A stretch of 64,000 nt of DNA from Serinus canaria (lineage: Eukaryota > Chordata > Aves > Passeriformes > Fringillidae), in contig NC_066342.1 of NCBI RefSeq assembly GCF_022539315.1, positions 15,951,346-16,015,345 on the forward strand. Reading direction: 5' to 3'. Below are positions 12,313-27,153 of this stretch, piece by piece. The notes under the pieces were generated by a model. It had not been told where the DNA came from. It was given only the letters and a program-made list of their open reading frames with translations, and ran no database searches. The position numbers and the translations under genes are program-made. Positions within the stretch are counted from its first letter, which is position 1. The number at the start of each line of letters is the position of its first letter.

Positions 12313-14033
12313 ATGTCCGGGAGTCTTCGCAGCACAGAGCAGCCTGCTGAAGCCCAGAGGACACTGTCGCAAGGTACTGTTTACACTGCCCTTCCTAAAA
12401 ATGCTGCCCTTCGTGCAGGGTGGGCTAGGATGTGGAAGAGGGTGCCTACGGAGGCAGAGGCTCCATTCTCTTTCGGAGATGAAGGAGTTATTAACCTCCG
12501 GCAAAAATGGGGTCATCGATGTAGAATTCCTATGGTGAAGAGACATTTCTATGAGTTTTTCAGATGGACAAAATACTATGGCTTTTTCTCTGATCTGTTG
12601 TATTCCCTTGATTCCTATATATGGGACTGCATGGCATTGGTTTTCGAGGATGCTTTGCACCATGATGGATTTGGAACTCCTCACTGTTATCCAGCATTCA
12701 AAACTCTCTTCTCAGTTTTGAAATTGATAGAATATTCATTCGAGGAGATTGCGTATTCAAGAGGCCGTTTTTCGCTGGAGCTGGGAAGAGTGGAATTTGT
12801 GCAAAACCGCAGCCTTCAGTTTCCCATCCCCCCCGACTGGGGGCGGGGGGGCGAAGCTTTGCCCGCGGCAGAAGAAAAGTTTTTTCTGCGACTTTGGAGC
12901 ATGCTCCGACAGAACCGCTTCCCCCCCCTCGCTGCTCTCAGGGGGGAGGTGGGTTGGCTCTGTCACTTGAACCCGAGCCATGGGCCCCGCCCCAGCACAC
13001 CCTGGAGGAGGTGCCAGTCCCTGCGGTCCCTCCTGCGGCACCGCCTCCGGTGGCTTCGCCTGAGTTGCTAGGCGATGCACTCAATTGCAGCGACGATCGA
13101 CGGCAGCCCGTCCCGGAGTCGGGACCTGCCCCTTCTCCTTCTGCATCGCAGCCAGCAATTGCGTTCACAGCGGTGCCGGCGGGGGTTGGTCCCACGCCGT
13201 CCGCGCCGGTCCCTCCCGCGTCCAACCCTCCAGCAGAGCCCGTGAGGTCTCCAACCGCGACGGCCTCCTCCACCGCTGCCGTGCCGGTGGAGGGGGTTGA
13301 GGTTGAGAGTCGCCAAGCGAAACCATCATCGGAGCCGCCCGCGGCGGCCACCGTTGCGCCTGCGATCAGCCTGGATTCCCCCCCGAGCTTTTCGGGCTGT
13401 CCCGAGGCTGCCCCTGCGGGGGGAGCTGGGACAGGGGAAGGGGATTCCGGCCTGCCCCACTGTTGGGGGGGTGTGGCTAGACAGCTGATTGCGGGCTCAG
13501 CCCGTCTGCTTGCCTTCAAACTCAGTGTTTTTCGCTGGTCGACCCGGGTTTGGTTCGGGGGCTCCCGCTGGGGGTTGAAATGCCTGACTCCCCCCGCGCG
13601 CCCCAGCGGCGTGGGGGACGTGGCTCCTGAGCCTTCTGCCTCCGGTCCCCAGCCTGCAGGGGGTGGTGCCGAGGGGCAGAAAGAGGGAACATCTTTTGCA
13701 TTTGCGTTGCAGAGGCAGGAGACACAGTGGAAAGTGAGCATCGCTCACTTTCTCTGGGGACAAAACACCCCCAGATCTGGGGTGTTGATCCCTGGGAAAG
13801 CTTCTCTTCCCCAGCTGCTGGTCCGCACCAGTTCAGCGGGGATGAAGGGGTCGGTCACTCGTGCTGCCCTGGTATTGGCAGCTGTGTGCCGGGTTGAGAG
13901 AACACAGACCCCTCCGCGGGCCGGGTCTGGGCCATTTGGCTCGGTTCCCTGGGCGAGGGCCTCCGCCCGGCCAGTGCCTGTTGGGTTTGGGGGCTTTGTT
14001 TCCCCTGTCAGGACCTGGACCACCGTTCTGTGA
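12313..14033 (+). pseudogene. gag: Element A Gag-like protein (matrix-like + Pro/Ala-rich), frameshifted
   Basis: The first frame starts at 12313 (MSGSLRS) and runs to 13071. Its first ~170 residues are a tryptophan- and phenylalanine-rich helical segment (YEFFRWTKYYGFFSD) that matches the start of ERV-4 Gag (RLYSWAREQGFFSD). A second, overlapping frame (12894-14033) holds a long proline/alanine/glycine-rich stretch, like the linker that follows matrix in ERV-4. The frame change falls in a G- and C-run region near 12830-12900, so one slip there probably split a single protein. No major homology region, zinc knuckle or protease follows. I infer a truncated Gag; the similarity is by eye and weak in places. 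Confidence 0.6.
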
Positions 14034-14548
14034 GCCAGGTCTGGGGTCCCTGTTCCTTCCACGGGGGCCAGGGCCCCCCCACAAACGGTGGCTGGTGGAC
14101 CAGCCTGTTTGGGGTCTCAGTGGCCCTCTCTGCTGCTGCTCTTTCAAAAAAAAAAAAAAAAAAAATTAAATAAAAAGAGTTGAAAGAGCTAGCAGCTCAA
14201 AATTTTTGCAAGCCTGTTTCAGGGCAAAAAGGGACTTTCAGCAATTTCAAACAGGAACATCTTCAGTTTGGACTTTTTCCTGAAATTTAGCTGTTTGGAC
14301 TTGAAGCAATGAACTTCCCTTCTACTGTTTTTGCATTTTCTTCTATTTTAAGACTGTTTTGGTGATGTGATAGGAATTTGGTGTTTTGCAGGTGAAGAAT
14401 TTCCCTGATGGTTCAACACCAGCATTTGATTGATATTTTGATTGGCAACACATAGCCTCTCAGGTGCTTGTTCTTTCCTCTGCTTGGTCCAGCAGATAAA
14501 ATTGCAAACCTTTTTCTTTTAAATTTATTTAAAATAAAAAGGGTGAGA
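14034..14548 (+). other. Element A 3' untranslated region with polypurine tract
   Basis: Includes a poly(A) run at about 14147-14164 and no coding signal. The last 13 bases (14536-14548), AAAAAGGGTGAGA, form the polypurine tract that primes plus-strand DNA. Nearly the same tract precedes the 3' LTRs of ERV-4 and element D. Confidence 0.8.
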
Positions 14549-17430
<2,882 letters not shown>

Positions 17431-17755
17431 CAACTCAAGAAAGGTGCATCCCATAGGATGTCACTAGACCAGGTGTTGACTAGGCCATCCCATGGTCAAA
17501 AATCCCCTAATTATTCTTATGACACCAGCCTTGGAGCCATGTGTTGATCTGATGGGTCTGCCTGTTCCTTTCAATATCACTCCTTGCTACTGGCAGTTTT
17601 GTGATAGGTAAAAGAATTATAAAAGAAAGGTCTCATAAATCCAGGCCTAGCTTTGCTCAATTATCAACTAGCCTGTCATTTCTTCTAAGTGCAGCTAGCA
17701 CTTTGCAAGTTCCTATGTGAAAATAATCTCCATATGAACAGTTCATTTACATTAT
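17431..17755. other. Unassigned 325 bp between satellite and ERV-3
   Basis: No coding frame, repeat unit or LTR border was recognised here. Confidence 0.4.
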
Positions 17756-18209
17756 TGTGGGAACTCATCCTGCTGGAATTCCTGCTTCAGATGTATTTGC
17801 AGAGGGCTTTGGTCACAAACAATGGCAGGTAGAGTGCTGTGGGGAGGGGGCACCTGACCAGGCCACAGTGGGAAGAGTTGGGGTCATGGAAATTATAGGT
17901 ATGCTTATAGAACCATCCTATATTTGGTCAAGTTTCCAGTTCTTGTTTTCTGTTGGTTCAGGACCTTTTTCTTGTAAGGTCATGTTCTGAGTTCACGTTT
18001 GTGATTGGACCTGGGCTCCTATACCTGGCTGCATTTGCCCTACTCAGGGGTCTTTGGAATCTAGCCTCTGTAACCTGCACCACATTTTGTTTTTGTAATT
18101 AAAGTTCTTATTTTCTGGGCTAGCCCAGTGTTCCTGTTCATCACTTATTAGCCAGCTCCTCCTGGCCAAGCCGAACAGGGAGATCACAGTGAGCTTTGAA
18201 GCTCATATC
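17756..18209 (+). repeat. Candidate ERV-3 5' LTR
   Basis: Begins TGTGGGAACTC, has ATTAAA near 18099 and ends beside a TGG-initial primer-site candidate. No second copy is in the window to confirm the borders. Confidence 0.4.
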
Positions 18210-18227
18210 TGGCACCCCAAGAACAGG
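18210..18227 (+). promoter_or_regulatory. Candidate ERV-3 primer-binding site
   Basis: TGGCACCCCAAGAACAGG lies just after the candidate LTR, upstream of gag. The tRNA is not assigned. Confidence 0.35.
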
Positions 18228-19189
18228 GACCTCACAATGAAGAACATCCTTGGTTTCGGTTTGGCTGCGTCTTGGCAAAACGGTAGGATACTTTTTTTCT
18301 GCTGTGGATTAAATCGTCAGCTTATGTGGTTAGAAGTGGCCTCTCAGACCTCGCTTGGTTCTTTTGGATGCCTGCCTGGAAAAACAGGTAAGCAGGGAAA
18401 AGCAGAAGCTTATTCCTGATTGCTCCCCCTGATTATCAGGGGGATAAGACTGTCTAGAACTCAGAGGAATGTTTATGGATGATTTAAAATACTTGTAGCA
18501 GTCCACAGCAGGAAAATCCAAAAACGCTAGTTAAAAAGCCTCCTAAAATGGGTGTTTCAAAACTTTCCCACCACTGCCTATGGGAAAACCCCGCCTGCTT
18601 CCACCCCAGCTGCTGCAGCCTGAAGCACAGCCTTGCTGGCTGCCAATCCAGCCCTGCACAGAGCAGTGGAAAACGGCACGGACTATGGAGTGTTCTCTTT
18701 GAGATTTTGGGATTCCGTGGGGGTTGCTCTTTATGACTTAGCAACCCAGGGAGACTTTCTCATGGCGCGTATGCTTCTTGCTTTCCGCACAGTTTCAAAA
18801 CACTGAAAGCTGAAAACCTCCAACTCCTGGCCCCCTCCCCTGTCTTACCAGGGGGACAGGACTCCAGGGGGTCTGGGGCCATCTTGCCACACACAAGTGT
18901 TTCCTAAACCAAGACTGCTTTTAACCCCTTGTATCCCATCCCCCCTCACCCTTTGCTCTACCCCAGAGCTAACCATGGGGCTGATCTCCACCACAGTCCC
19001 AGAAGTGCCAATCTCCAAAATGGTGGCGCCCATGCCGGCTGCATGGGCAGCTGTGTCAGGGGACAAAAACAATGCTCTGCTTGCACACTCCCGCCCTCCC
19101 CCCCCCCCCCCCCCAAGAAGAAGACCTCACTTCTAGAACCAGTGATTCCATCACTCCATGGTAATGGATACAGGACTAGTCCCAAGTGA
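18228..19189 (+). other. ERV-3 leader and eroded gag start
   Basis: No intact frame. An ATG at 18548 (MGVSKLS) could be a myristoylated Gag start but the following residues do not look like matrix. A C-run lies at about 19098-19114. Confidence 0.35.
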
Positions 19190-20430
19190 GAGCCTTTAGC
19201 CTATGAGGAGATAAAAGACCTCTGTAAAGCTGGTAAAGATCATGGCAGAGATTCTCCCTTTTTTAACAATCTCACACAGGCTCCTTTTACAGCATATGTA
19301 TTAACTCCCCATGATTTAAAACATATGATGACTGTGCTACTGTCCCTGACTGAATTCATGCTGTAGGAAGGGGGGTGGGAGAGATTACTGAAACAATTAT
19401 TAACAATTATTAATTGATTATGCTGAAGATGAAGCACAGGCAATACTAACACTAGAACATCTAAGTGGGGAGGGGGCATGTTCTCAGCCCAATGAGCAAG
19501 CCGCAAATCTCCAAATGGCAGTGCTTCATTGTCGCCCTGATTTTCTAATATTTTCTAAGCCTTCTGATGTTTACCTCCTTGTGGAGAACTTTCTCACACA
19601 CTTTCTGTAGATAACACATTGTTTTGCATTCCTTTATGGAGGAGGAGAAACTTGATGGGCTGGTAGCTTGTCCAGTGGCATTGGAGAGGTGGCACTGTCA
19701 CCCTCCAATCCACTATCACTTTTGGAAAACTATGAATGTTGGGGTCAGAAAATAAAGTCTCTCTTTTGCTCTTCACCTTGGAGCAGCGGTGTGCATCTGA
19801 TTCTTTCGTGTTCGGTAGCAACACTTCATGATATCAAAAATGCATCAAAGAAAGCACTTTTGCAAGTGCCTGATGGTAACACACCTACTCAAGCATTTGT
19901 AAATAGTAGGCAAGGGCCTAGTGAATTGTATATGAGCTTCATTGACCGCCTTAAGCAAGCCATTGAAAAACAAATCGTAGAAGACAAAGCTAAAGACAAA
20001 TTAGTTAAAAACGTGGGCATGTCAAATGCAAATTCTAAATGCAAAAAAGTATTTACAGGCCCCTCCCTTTGAGCCTGAGCTGACTTTAATGCAAATGATA
20101 GAGGCCTGTAATCACCTCGGGATGCCAAAACACTTTGCTTCCCTGCAAGCTCCGGCAGTGGGGCAGGGAGTAGCTGAGGCTATGGCAGCAATGCAGATAA
20201 TTCCTCAAGGACCTCTACAGCAGCAAGATCCTAGCCCTGCCATGCAAACTGTCCCTCAAGGACCACAACAACAAGGTCCTGGCCAGTGCTTTGAATGCAG
20301 CAAACACTGACATTTCAAAAGAGACTGTCCCCGACAAGGAATGAGGGCCAATGCTCCTGCCTGTTCCAACTGTAAAAGGAGTTGCTATCACCTCGCACTA
20401 ACCAATGTCGCCCAAAACAGGAGGATTATG
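19190..20430 (+). pseudogene. gag: ERV-3 gag remnant (capsid and nucleocapsid)
   Basis: Capsid codons start near 19205 (IKDLCKAGKDHG) and include VLTPHDLKHMM, matching the same capsid region of ERV-1. A solo LTR cuts the frame at 19530-19823, after which the frame resumes (KNASKKALLQVPDG) with a major-homology-like segment, QGPSELYMSFIDRLKQAIEK. A glutamine/proline-rich stretch leads to one knuckle, CFECSKH, interrupted by a stop, then HFKRDC at about 20290-20325, and a damaged second one. Stops and the LTR make it a pseudogene. Confidence 0.82.
19530..19823 (+). mobile_element. Solo LTR, ERV-4 family, in ERV-3 gag
   Basis: A 294-bp LTR, TGTCGCCCTG to GTAGCAACA, flanked by a perfect 6-bp duplication CTTCAT (19524-19529 and 19824-19829). 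It aligns end to end with the ERV-4 LTRs at 28051 and 34442 on the opposite strand. Gag codons resume after it. AATAAA lies near 19752. Confidence 0.95.
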
Positions 20431-20579
20431 GCAAGCCGGTTTTAGGAAGCTTCCAGTGAAGCATGGAACAGCCCTGCATGATGACAGAAATGCCCCACCC
20501 ATTTCTGCCCATGACCACAGGAGACCAGGTGGCCCAGAGTTTCAACACGTCCTTTCAGGGCTACCAGCAGCCTTGCCCC

Positions 20580-21226
20580 CAGGTGCTAGACTGGAGCTGG
20601 CAAGTGCCAAGCCAGTAACAGTGACTGACTGTTTTACACACACCATATCAACATGTCAGCTTGGGCCTGAAGATCGGCCCTGTGAACTGTTAATTTTTGG
20701 AAAGTGCAGGTCAAAGACCGAGGGATTTTTTGTGTTACCCTCTGTGTTATCAGTGACATCCCAACAAAAAATCACTGTTAGCTTTGTGCCCTGACCCACC
20801 TTGCTTTATCCCCCAGGAACTGGTAATTGCTCAAGTGATTTTGCTCTCTGAACAGGACTCTAAAAACACATCAGAGTCCTTAGTAATGTGGACTAGGATA
20901 ATAAGCCTCAATCGACCTCAACTAACCTGCACACTAGAACTTAACAGAAAAAGATTGTTCTCTCAGGACTCGTTGACACAGGTGCAGACGTGATGGTCAT
21001 CTCACAGTCCAAGTGGCCTCCCGACTGGACTCTTACACCTGCTCCAGGAACCCTAGCAGGGATTGGAGGTACCAGCGACAGCCTGAGGAGTATGCAGCTA
21101 GTTAAGTTTAAGGGACCTGAAGGCCACATTGCCACCACCAGACCCTTTGTGGTAAGAGCCGCCATAGTTCTGTGGGGAAGAGACATTTTGTCCCAGTGGG
21201 GAATGCGCCTAGAAATAAATTTTTAA
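20580..21226 (+). pseudogene. pro: ERV-3 dUTPase-like and protease remnant
   Basis: A degraded dUTPase-like part (ending CFIPQELVIAQVILL, about 20800-20850) precedes the protease. The protease keeps LVDTGADVMVIS with the active-site DTG near 20975-20990 and [15 protein letters not shown] near its end. Frameshifts separate the parts. Order and motifs match the same gene in ERV-1 and ERV-4. Confidence 0.8.
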
Positions 21227-23510
21227 TTGGGGCCATTGAACAGCGTGATGTCCTTAAATTGACCTGGAAAACTGATAAACCCATGTGGATTGATCAATGG
21301 CCCCTCCCTGAAGAAAAACTTGTCACGCTTAAGTCTCTAGTTCAAGAACAACTCCAAAAGGGTCACATAATACCAACCACAAGCCCATGGAATACAGCTG
21401 TCTTTGTCATACAAAAATGAAACAGCAATAAGTGGTGGCTTATACAAGACCCACGTAAAATTAATGAAATCAGTGAAGACATGGGCACACTACAACCTGG
21501 TCTGCCATCCTGTCATGATTCCCAGGGAATGAAAATTGACTGTTCTTGATTTAAAAGACTGTTTCTTTGACATTCCTTTTCACCCGGAAGATGCCCCTCG
21601 ATTTGCTTTTTCAATACCAAGCCTTAACAGAGGGACACCTCTCCAGAGGTACCACTGAACAATACTGCTCCAAGGCATGAAAAATTTGCGGACCATATGC
21701 CAATGGTTTGTAGCTAAAGTTTTGGCTCCAGTTTGCCGAGATAACCCACAAGTGATGATTTACCATTTTATGGATGATATACTTATTGCAGCTGAAAATG
21801 ATATGGCTTTATATACAACTTTAAAAGCCACTGTCACAGCTATCAAACAGGCAGGACTAACCATCGCAGAGGAAAAGATAAAACAAATATCACTCTGGAA
21901 ATATTTGGGACTCAAAATTCTCTCTCAGACTGTACAACACCAGCAATTGCGCCTAAATGAGAAACCAGAAACACTCCATGATTTGCAAAGACTGTTACAA
22001 ACTATTAATTAGGTTAAGCCTCTGCTAAAGATCAATAATGAAGATTCAGTCCTATTGTTTGTTTTGTTACATGCCTTTTTAATTTGGTAACTGATTCTGC
22101 TTCTTTTACAGGTATCGTTGAGAGAGCTGAAAATTCATTCCTAAAGACAGTTATACACTTTGCTTAAAATTTTAATTTTTATTCTTTCTCAGAGACAGCA
22201 TCCATATTTTGTCATGCACACCCGTTCTCACACTTCCTTGCCAGGATTTCTAGCCAAAGGCAATAAACAAGCTGATACCTTGGCTATGACCATACACACT
22301 ACAATTCCAAACATCTTTGAGCAAGCATGGCTCACCTATGCATTCTTCCACCAAAATGCACCTGCTCTAATACACATGTTTAATATCACCAGAGATCAAG
22401 CTAGAACCATTGTCACTACATGCCGACTGCCAGAAATATTCTCTGTCATCTATTGAGGCAGGAGTAAATCCTAGAGGGCTTCACAGTTTACAAATTTGGC
22501 AGAGCAATGTTAATACATACATGTTGCTGTTGAGACAGTCACGACATGCAGAAGAACACCATGCACTTCAGAAGGCTTCTCTCTGTTTATTTTAACAGCA
22601 TGCTGTCTTTTATACCTTTCCAGAAAGTTTATACTTATTCATTGGCCACAACAAATCAACACAGTGCTCATTGGCACAGAGTAGTCTCCACCACTGTTTT
22701 CAGCTAATGTCCAACTGCAGGCCCCCCTCTGTTATCTTTTCTTCTTCTAGGTTTCCATGCCGACCACCTTGCTAGAATTCCTTTCAGAGGTAAACGGGAC
22801 TCTTATCACCTCTTCTCAAACTCTCTCTGGCTCACAGACCAGCTGTCAGTGCCTTCCACATATACATGTTTCAATAGACACTTTCTCAAGAGCAATTTTT
22901 GCCTCTGCTCACATAGGTGAAGAGAGAGAAGAGGTTATTAAACATTTCCTACAAGCATTTTCAACACTAGGCATCCCACAAGAAATAAAAACAGATAATG
23001 GGTCTGCCTATGTCTCCCAGAGAACACAGCAATTTTTTATCGGTGGAAGATCAAACATATCACAGGCATTCCACACTCCCCCATGGGCCAATCAATTTTT
23101 AAAAGAGCACATGGGTCTCTTAAACGCCTGCTGAAACAACAAGAAGGAGAAATAGAAAGGTTATCCACAGTTGAAAGGCTTGCTAAGGCCAGATATGTAT
23201 TCCGTTTTTTAAATAACTCCTTTATGGAACCAAATGTCCCAGTTATCAGGCATTTTTTTAATACAGCACAGGCACAATTAAGAGAGAACTCCAGTGTTAA
23301 TTAAAGATCTTGAAACAGGCCAAATTATGGGACCCTTTCCTCTGATTACTTGGGGGAAAGGGAATGCTTGTATCTCTACAGGTAAATGACCTCGGTAGGT
23401 TCCAGCAAAGAACATCAAGCCCTATCTGCAGCCTCTTCAAGATCACCAAGAAGCTCTACAGGAGGAACCCCAAGAAGAACCTGCAGAAAAGACTCCTTGA
23501 GGCTTGCGAA
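21227..23510 (+). pseudogene. pol: ERV-3 pol remnant
   Basis: RT begins [17 protein letters not shown] (21268), with stops at about 21418 and in the palm; the catalytic box MIYHFMDDIL is at about 21750-21790. After the RT connection (21900-22012) roughly the rest of the connection and the first part of RNase H are missing. Coding resumes at 22195 with HPYFVMHTRSHTSLPGF, then the HHCC region of integrase. A solo LTR interrupts at 22522-22860. The integrase core resumes with HVSIDTFSRAIF and IKTDNGSAY; the third acid region near 23085 reads GQSIFKRAHG, where E is expected, so this acid is lost. The C-terminal part ends near 23500. Confidence 0.85.
22522..22860 (-). mobile_element. Solo LTR in ERV-3 integrase
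   Basis: A 339-bp block with TG...CA ends (plus TGTTGCTG to TTCCACA). Flanks CATACA and TATACA match at 5 of 6 bases. Orientation minus is chosen because that strand has TATAAAAG and AATAAA near 22590-22615. Integrase codons flank it on both sides. Confidence 0.75.
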
Positions 23511-23598
23511 TAGCCTACTGCTGATTATTGCCACTGTTTTCTTAACTTCTTAAGCATTAGTAATTTTTGAGTTTAATCTGTAGTTTGTTCCACCAGAT

Positions 23599-24295
23599 AT
23601 GACTCCTAAAAGACTCATGCTTGCTATAGCCATCCTAATTGATGCCATGCTCCTCGCTAAGACCTGGGAAGTCCCACAGCCAAAGAAAAATGTCTGGGTT
23701 ACATTAGCTAAGATCACCAAGCAGGAGACCATGTGTCTGTCAGTAGCCACCCCTAATTACCCCTTTTCCACCTGCTTAGTTGGGTTACCAAGAGGTGTGT
23801 GGCCCTTAAACAAGGATGCCATCCATGTTTTGTGTCCCCACAAGGAATGGATTCACAATCCCGTTGATAACTGGGATTACTGGGCCAGGAACCTACTGCA
23901 CGCACCACTAGAACCCCAAGAATTGGAAATTCCAGGCTCTGTAAAAATGGATTTTTGTGTTAGATTTCATTATATCAAAATGACTCCCAAATTATTACAT
24001 ACTATCATTAATGTTGATGCTATAAGAAAGCAACCAAATACATGGTGGGATGTTTCCCCACATCATCCAGTCTTTCAAAATGAAAGTACCTGGTGTAACT
24101 TCACCTCACCCGTCATTTCCTGGTCCAGTGATTCCCCATTACAGTTACTACCTGAGACATTTCTTATTTGGAGAGACAGAGCATCGCCTGCCATTCCATC
24201 TCGCATTAAGGGCGGGCCATGTAGCATAGGGAGGCTTAGTGTACTAGCACCTGAGATTGCCCTAGTATGTGACAAAAAGGGAGGATGTAAGAGAT
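23599..24295 (+). pseudogene. env: ERV-3 env, surface subunit part
   Basis: An open frame of about 230 codons starting MTPKRLMLAIAIL, a signal-peptide-like hydrophobic start, then VWVTLAKITKQETMCLS, which parallels the ERV-1 env start. Several cysteines and glycosylation sites are visible. The frame is cut at 24295 by element C; the C-terminal part resumes at 37682. The surface half is unusually open for such an old element. Confidence 0.85.
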
Positions 24296-24482
24296 TGTCT
24301 TAGGCTGGAAATGCAAGATGTGGCTAGAGGCGTGTATTCTATTGCCATCTGTTAGAGGTGGGGCAGTTATCTTCTATTGATTGGGCAGTTTTCTTTATCT
24401 CTTCCACAACCAATCCTCCTTCCAGGAAATATCATCTGTTAATAGGCCATTAAAAATCACTGCATTACAAATAAAATTACAT
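24296..24482 (+). repeat. Element C 5' LTR, first 187 bp
   Basis: Aligns with the start of the 3' LTR at 36503 (TGTCTTAGGCTGGAAATG, then the CAACCAATCCTCC region) and stops matching after ATAAAATTACAT. Confidence 0.88.
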
Positions 24483-25243
24483 AAAAATAGAGGAGATGAG
24501 GGAAATGAGGGAGGAGGTGAGGAGGAACAGTTTCCATATGGCACCAGTACAAGTCACAGGCCCCAAAGTCAGAGCCCAACATCCCCCAGCTAGAGAGAGA
24601 GGGTACACCCCATGAGCTGACCTGCGGTTCTTCCTGCACGACCATGGGAAAGACATGGGAAGGTGGGATGTGAAACCCACTTCTGTCCTGGCAGCACAGG
24701 AGCATCAACTCAAGGAGGGAAGCAATAACCAAGGGAGTTCCACTAAAGTGAAGTTAGCCTCAACCTCCTATGACTGAGCTACCGGGTATGATCTCTCAGA
24801 TCCCCTAAAGGTACCTCTAGCATGTATGTCCAGGAAAGAAATAATAACCAGGGCTAGAGGGGCCTTGACTCCAGCCAGGAAGAGGCACGGGAAAAACGGG
24901 TCTTTTGGACAGTGTGGATCCGAAGGAGGGGTGTGGCAGCAACTCTCTGGCCACAGAAAGAAACAACTTTCCCAGGCATTGTCCTGGGGAAAAGTCTGTG
25001 AGAAGATCAGAGAAAAGAATGAGAAACAATTCTTATCTTTGCTTGCTACACCTGTTGTTGCAAACATGTAGAATGTGTTATAGAAATTTGTTTACCAAAT
25101 GGTAGCTTCTTAATTAACCAATAGTGATAGTGTTTAGATTAGTAGACCAATTAAGACCAAGTATATCGTAACTATCTATAAAGGCAATAAGTTTCTTAAT
25201 AATGGTATATAAAATAATATAATAAAGACATTAATCAACCTTC
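24483..25243. other. Unresolved 760 bp between LTR start and protease of element C
   Basis: Does not match the rest of the 3' LTR. The last ~280 bases have AAACAATTCTTATCT and AATAAAGACATTAATCAACCTTCT, which recall the family A LTR, so a diverged LTR of that type may have replaced LTR and gag sequence here. Borders are not visible. Confidence 0.35.
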
Positions 25244-25830
25244 TATGAACCATAGAATCAATGCTAATTATTACCTGTTTAAAGATTGCTTGCTGAGACA
25301 GAGGGGCACATCAGACCCACAGAAATATGAAGCATTAGTTGATACTGGTGCAGGGTGTGCCCTAATGCCATCGGGGACGTGTGGGGGCAGAACCTGTTTC
25401 CATTGCTGGGGTAATGGGGGGATAGCAGCAATTGACCCTGTTGGAAGCTGAGGTGAGCCTGACTGTGAAGGAGTGGAAAAGACATCTTACTGTGACCAGT
25501 CCAGAGGTCCCATGTATTCTAGGCATAGACTTCCTCTGTATCAGCTATTACAATGACCCAAAGGGACTCAGGTGGGCTAATGGAATAACTGCTGTAGAGG
25601 CAAAGGACATGAAGTAATTGACTACCTTGCCTGGACTATCAGAAAACCCATCTGCAGTAGGACTCCTGAGGGTGGAAGAGCAACAAGTAGCAATTGCCAC
25701 CTCGACAGCACATTGCTAGCAGTATCAGACTAATCGAGATACCATGATCCTCATCCACAAAATGATCCATGAGCTGAAGAGCCAAGGGGTGGTCAGTAAG
25801 GCCCACTCACCCTTCAACAGTCCCGTATGG
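25244..25830 (+). pseudogene. pol: Element C protease and start of RT
   Basis: YEALVDTGAGCALMPS gives the protease active site at about 25330. ILGIDFL (near 25520) fits the second protease landmark. From 25740, MILIHKMIHELKSQGVVSKAHSPFNSPVW is the start of RT in a class III/gamma style; only its start is quoted as evidence and the frame has stops between. It is cut at 25830 by a solo LTR and resumes at 27154. Confidence 0.75.
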
Positions 25831-27153
25831 TGTCATGGTTTTGGACTGGGCACAATGCCAGTACCTCCATGAAAACACATCCACCCTGGTGTCTACTGTG
25901 AGATGTGACCAGAAACAGAGCAAACAAACTCCAACTTAGGAATAAAGGAAAGAAAACTTTATTAACACACACACACACACACACAAAGAACAGAATGGAA
26001 ATCTTTCAAACACATTTCTCCTCCCCCTCTCAACCCACATTACAACATACAATATAAACTCAAATCTTCCTTCAGTCCCCATCTCCCAGGTTTTAATTCT
26101 CAGTCCATTATCCTTCTTCAAACAATCCATTCATTCTATTAAAGAGGAAGGAGTCTTCTCCTTGTACCATTTCTTGACTAACCCCTTTCCATATTCCATG
26201 CTCTCACCATGGAAATGGACCAGAAGATTGCTTTTGGGGTTTCTCTTTTTAAGGATATTTTGGTCAGTTCCACAAAACGACAGTCTCTCCAATTTGGGAT
26301 AACAAAATCCCCCCCATTTCCCCCGGGGCTAGGGCTTAACGACAGAGATCCTCTTTCTCATTCGTGATCTCTGCCCATCACCACTCTTCACTGCCTTTCT
26401 TGGATCCGAGCCATTGCTTTCCCCCCAAAACCGCAGTCTCTGTGTTACAATAGAAAGTTAGTCCGTCCACAGCATACAAGAAAAAAGTTCAGCCGAAAAA
26501 ACTGCTCCTCCGTTTATCTCCTCCCAAGTAAATTCTTCTCATTATCTCCACTACTCCCTACTCACACAAACCTCTCTTTTATCTTGTCCATTTCTTCTTG
26601 TTCTTATCTCTTTCTTCCGGGAGGATCAACGTTTGGAAGGTTTCCTTTATGAGGGAAAAAAAAAGGGTTAAAATCATCTTTTATAGGTGCTGGACTCTTT
26701 TCTCACTTTTGGCCGACTTCCCAGGAGCTGTAAGCCGCATCTTATCTCTTTTATCTCCTTTCTCTCTCTCATCTCTAGGAAGCGGGTTGGGGGGGGAATT
26801 GCTCGGTGCTCCTCACTACTTCCACCCCTCCATCCTTTCACTCCCCCCCCCGGTCTCTCTCTCTCTCTCTCCAAGGTCCAAGGCCTCCGGCCTACCTCAC
26901 GCCGCCTCGTGGCCTTTTCCCCTCCCCCACGCGGCCTACAGCCGGAGGGGGAGAGAGAACTGACCGATCCCTTTGCTCACTGAAAAGCCAAGAGAGCCAC
27001 TTCCTGCCAGTTCTGCTTTTTATACCCTGTGTTCTCAGAGGCGGAACCATCTCCTCATTGGCCCAAACAGGTGCCAATATTCACACTTGAGCCCCCACTG
27101 GGCTAACAACTGTCTCCAAAAAAAAAAAAACCACTTCCTTTCAAACCAGGACA
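25831..27153 (-). mobile_element. 1.3-kb solo LTR in element C RT
   Basis: Ends TGTCATGG and CCAGGACA are near-inverted repeats, with a perfect 5-bp duplication TATGG (25826-25830, 27154-27158). RT reads SPVW before and VCKSRGEWRLTVDY after. On the minus strand TATAAAAAG (about 27028) and AATAAAG (about 25960) fit promoter and poly(A) signals, though the distance between them is unusually long. It contains a (CA)n run at 25963-25985 and a CpG-rich, pyrimidine-rich middle. Orientation is tentative. Confidence 0.82.

Noticed and set aside
12938..13741. Minus-strand 267-codon alanine/glycine-rich frame in element A
   Set aside because: GC-rich DNA lacks stop codons in many frames; no domain is visible and the plus strand explains the element.
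26598..26983. Serine/proline-rich frames in both strands
   Set aside because: They lie inside a solo LTR with pyrimidine-rich low-complexity sequence; no domain seen.
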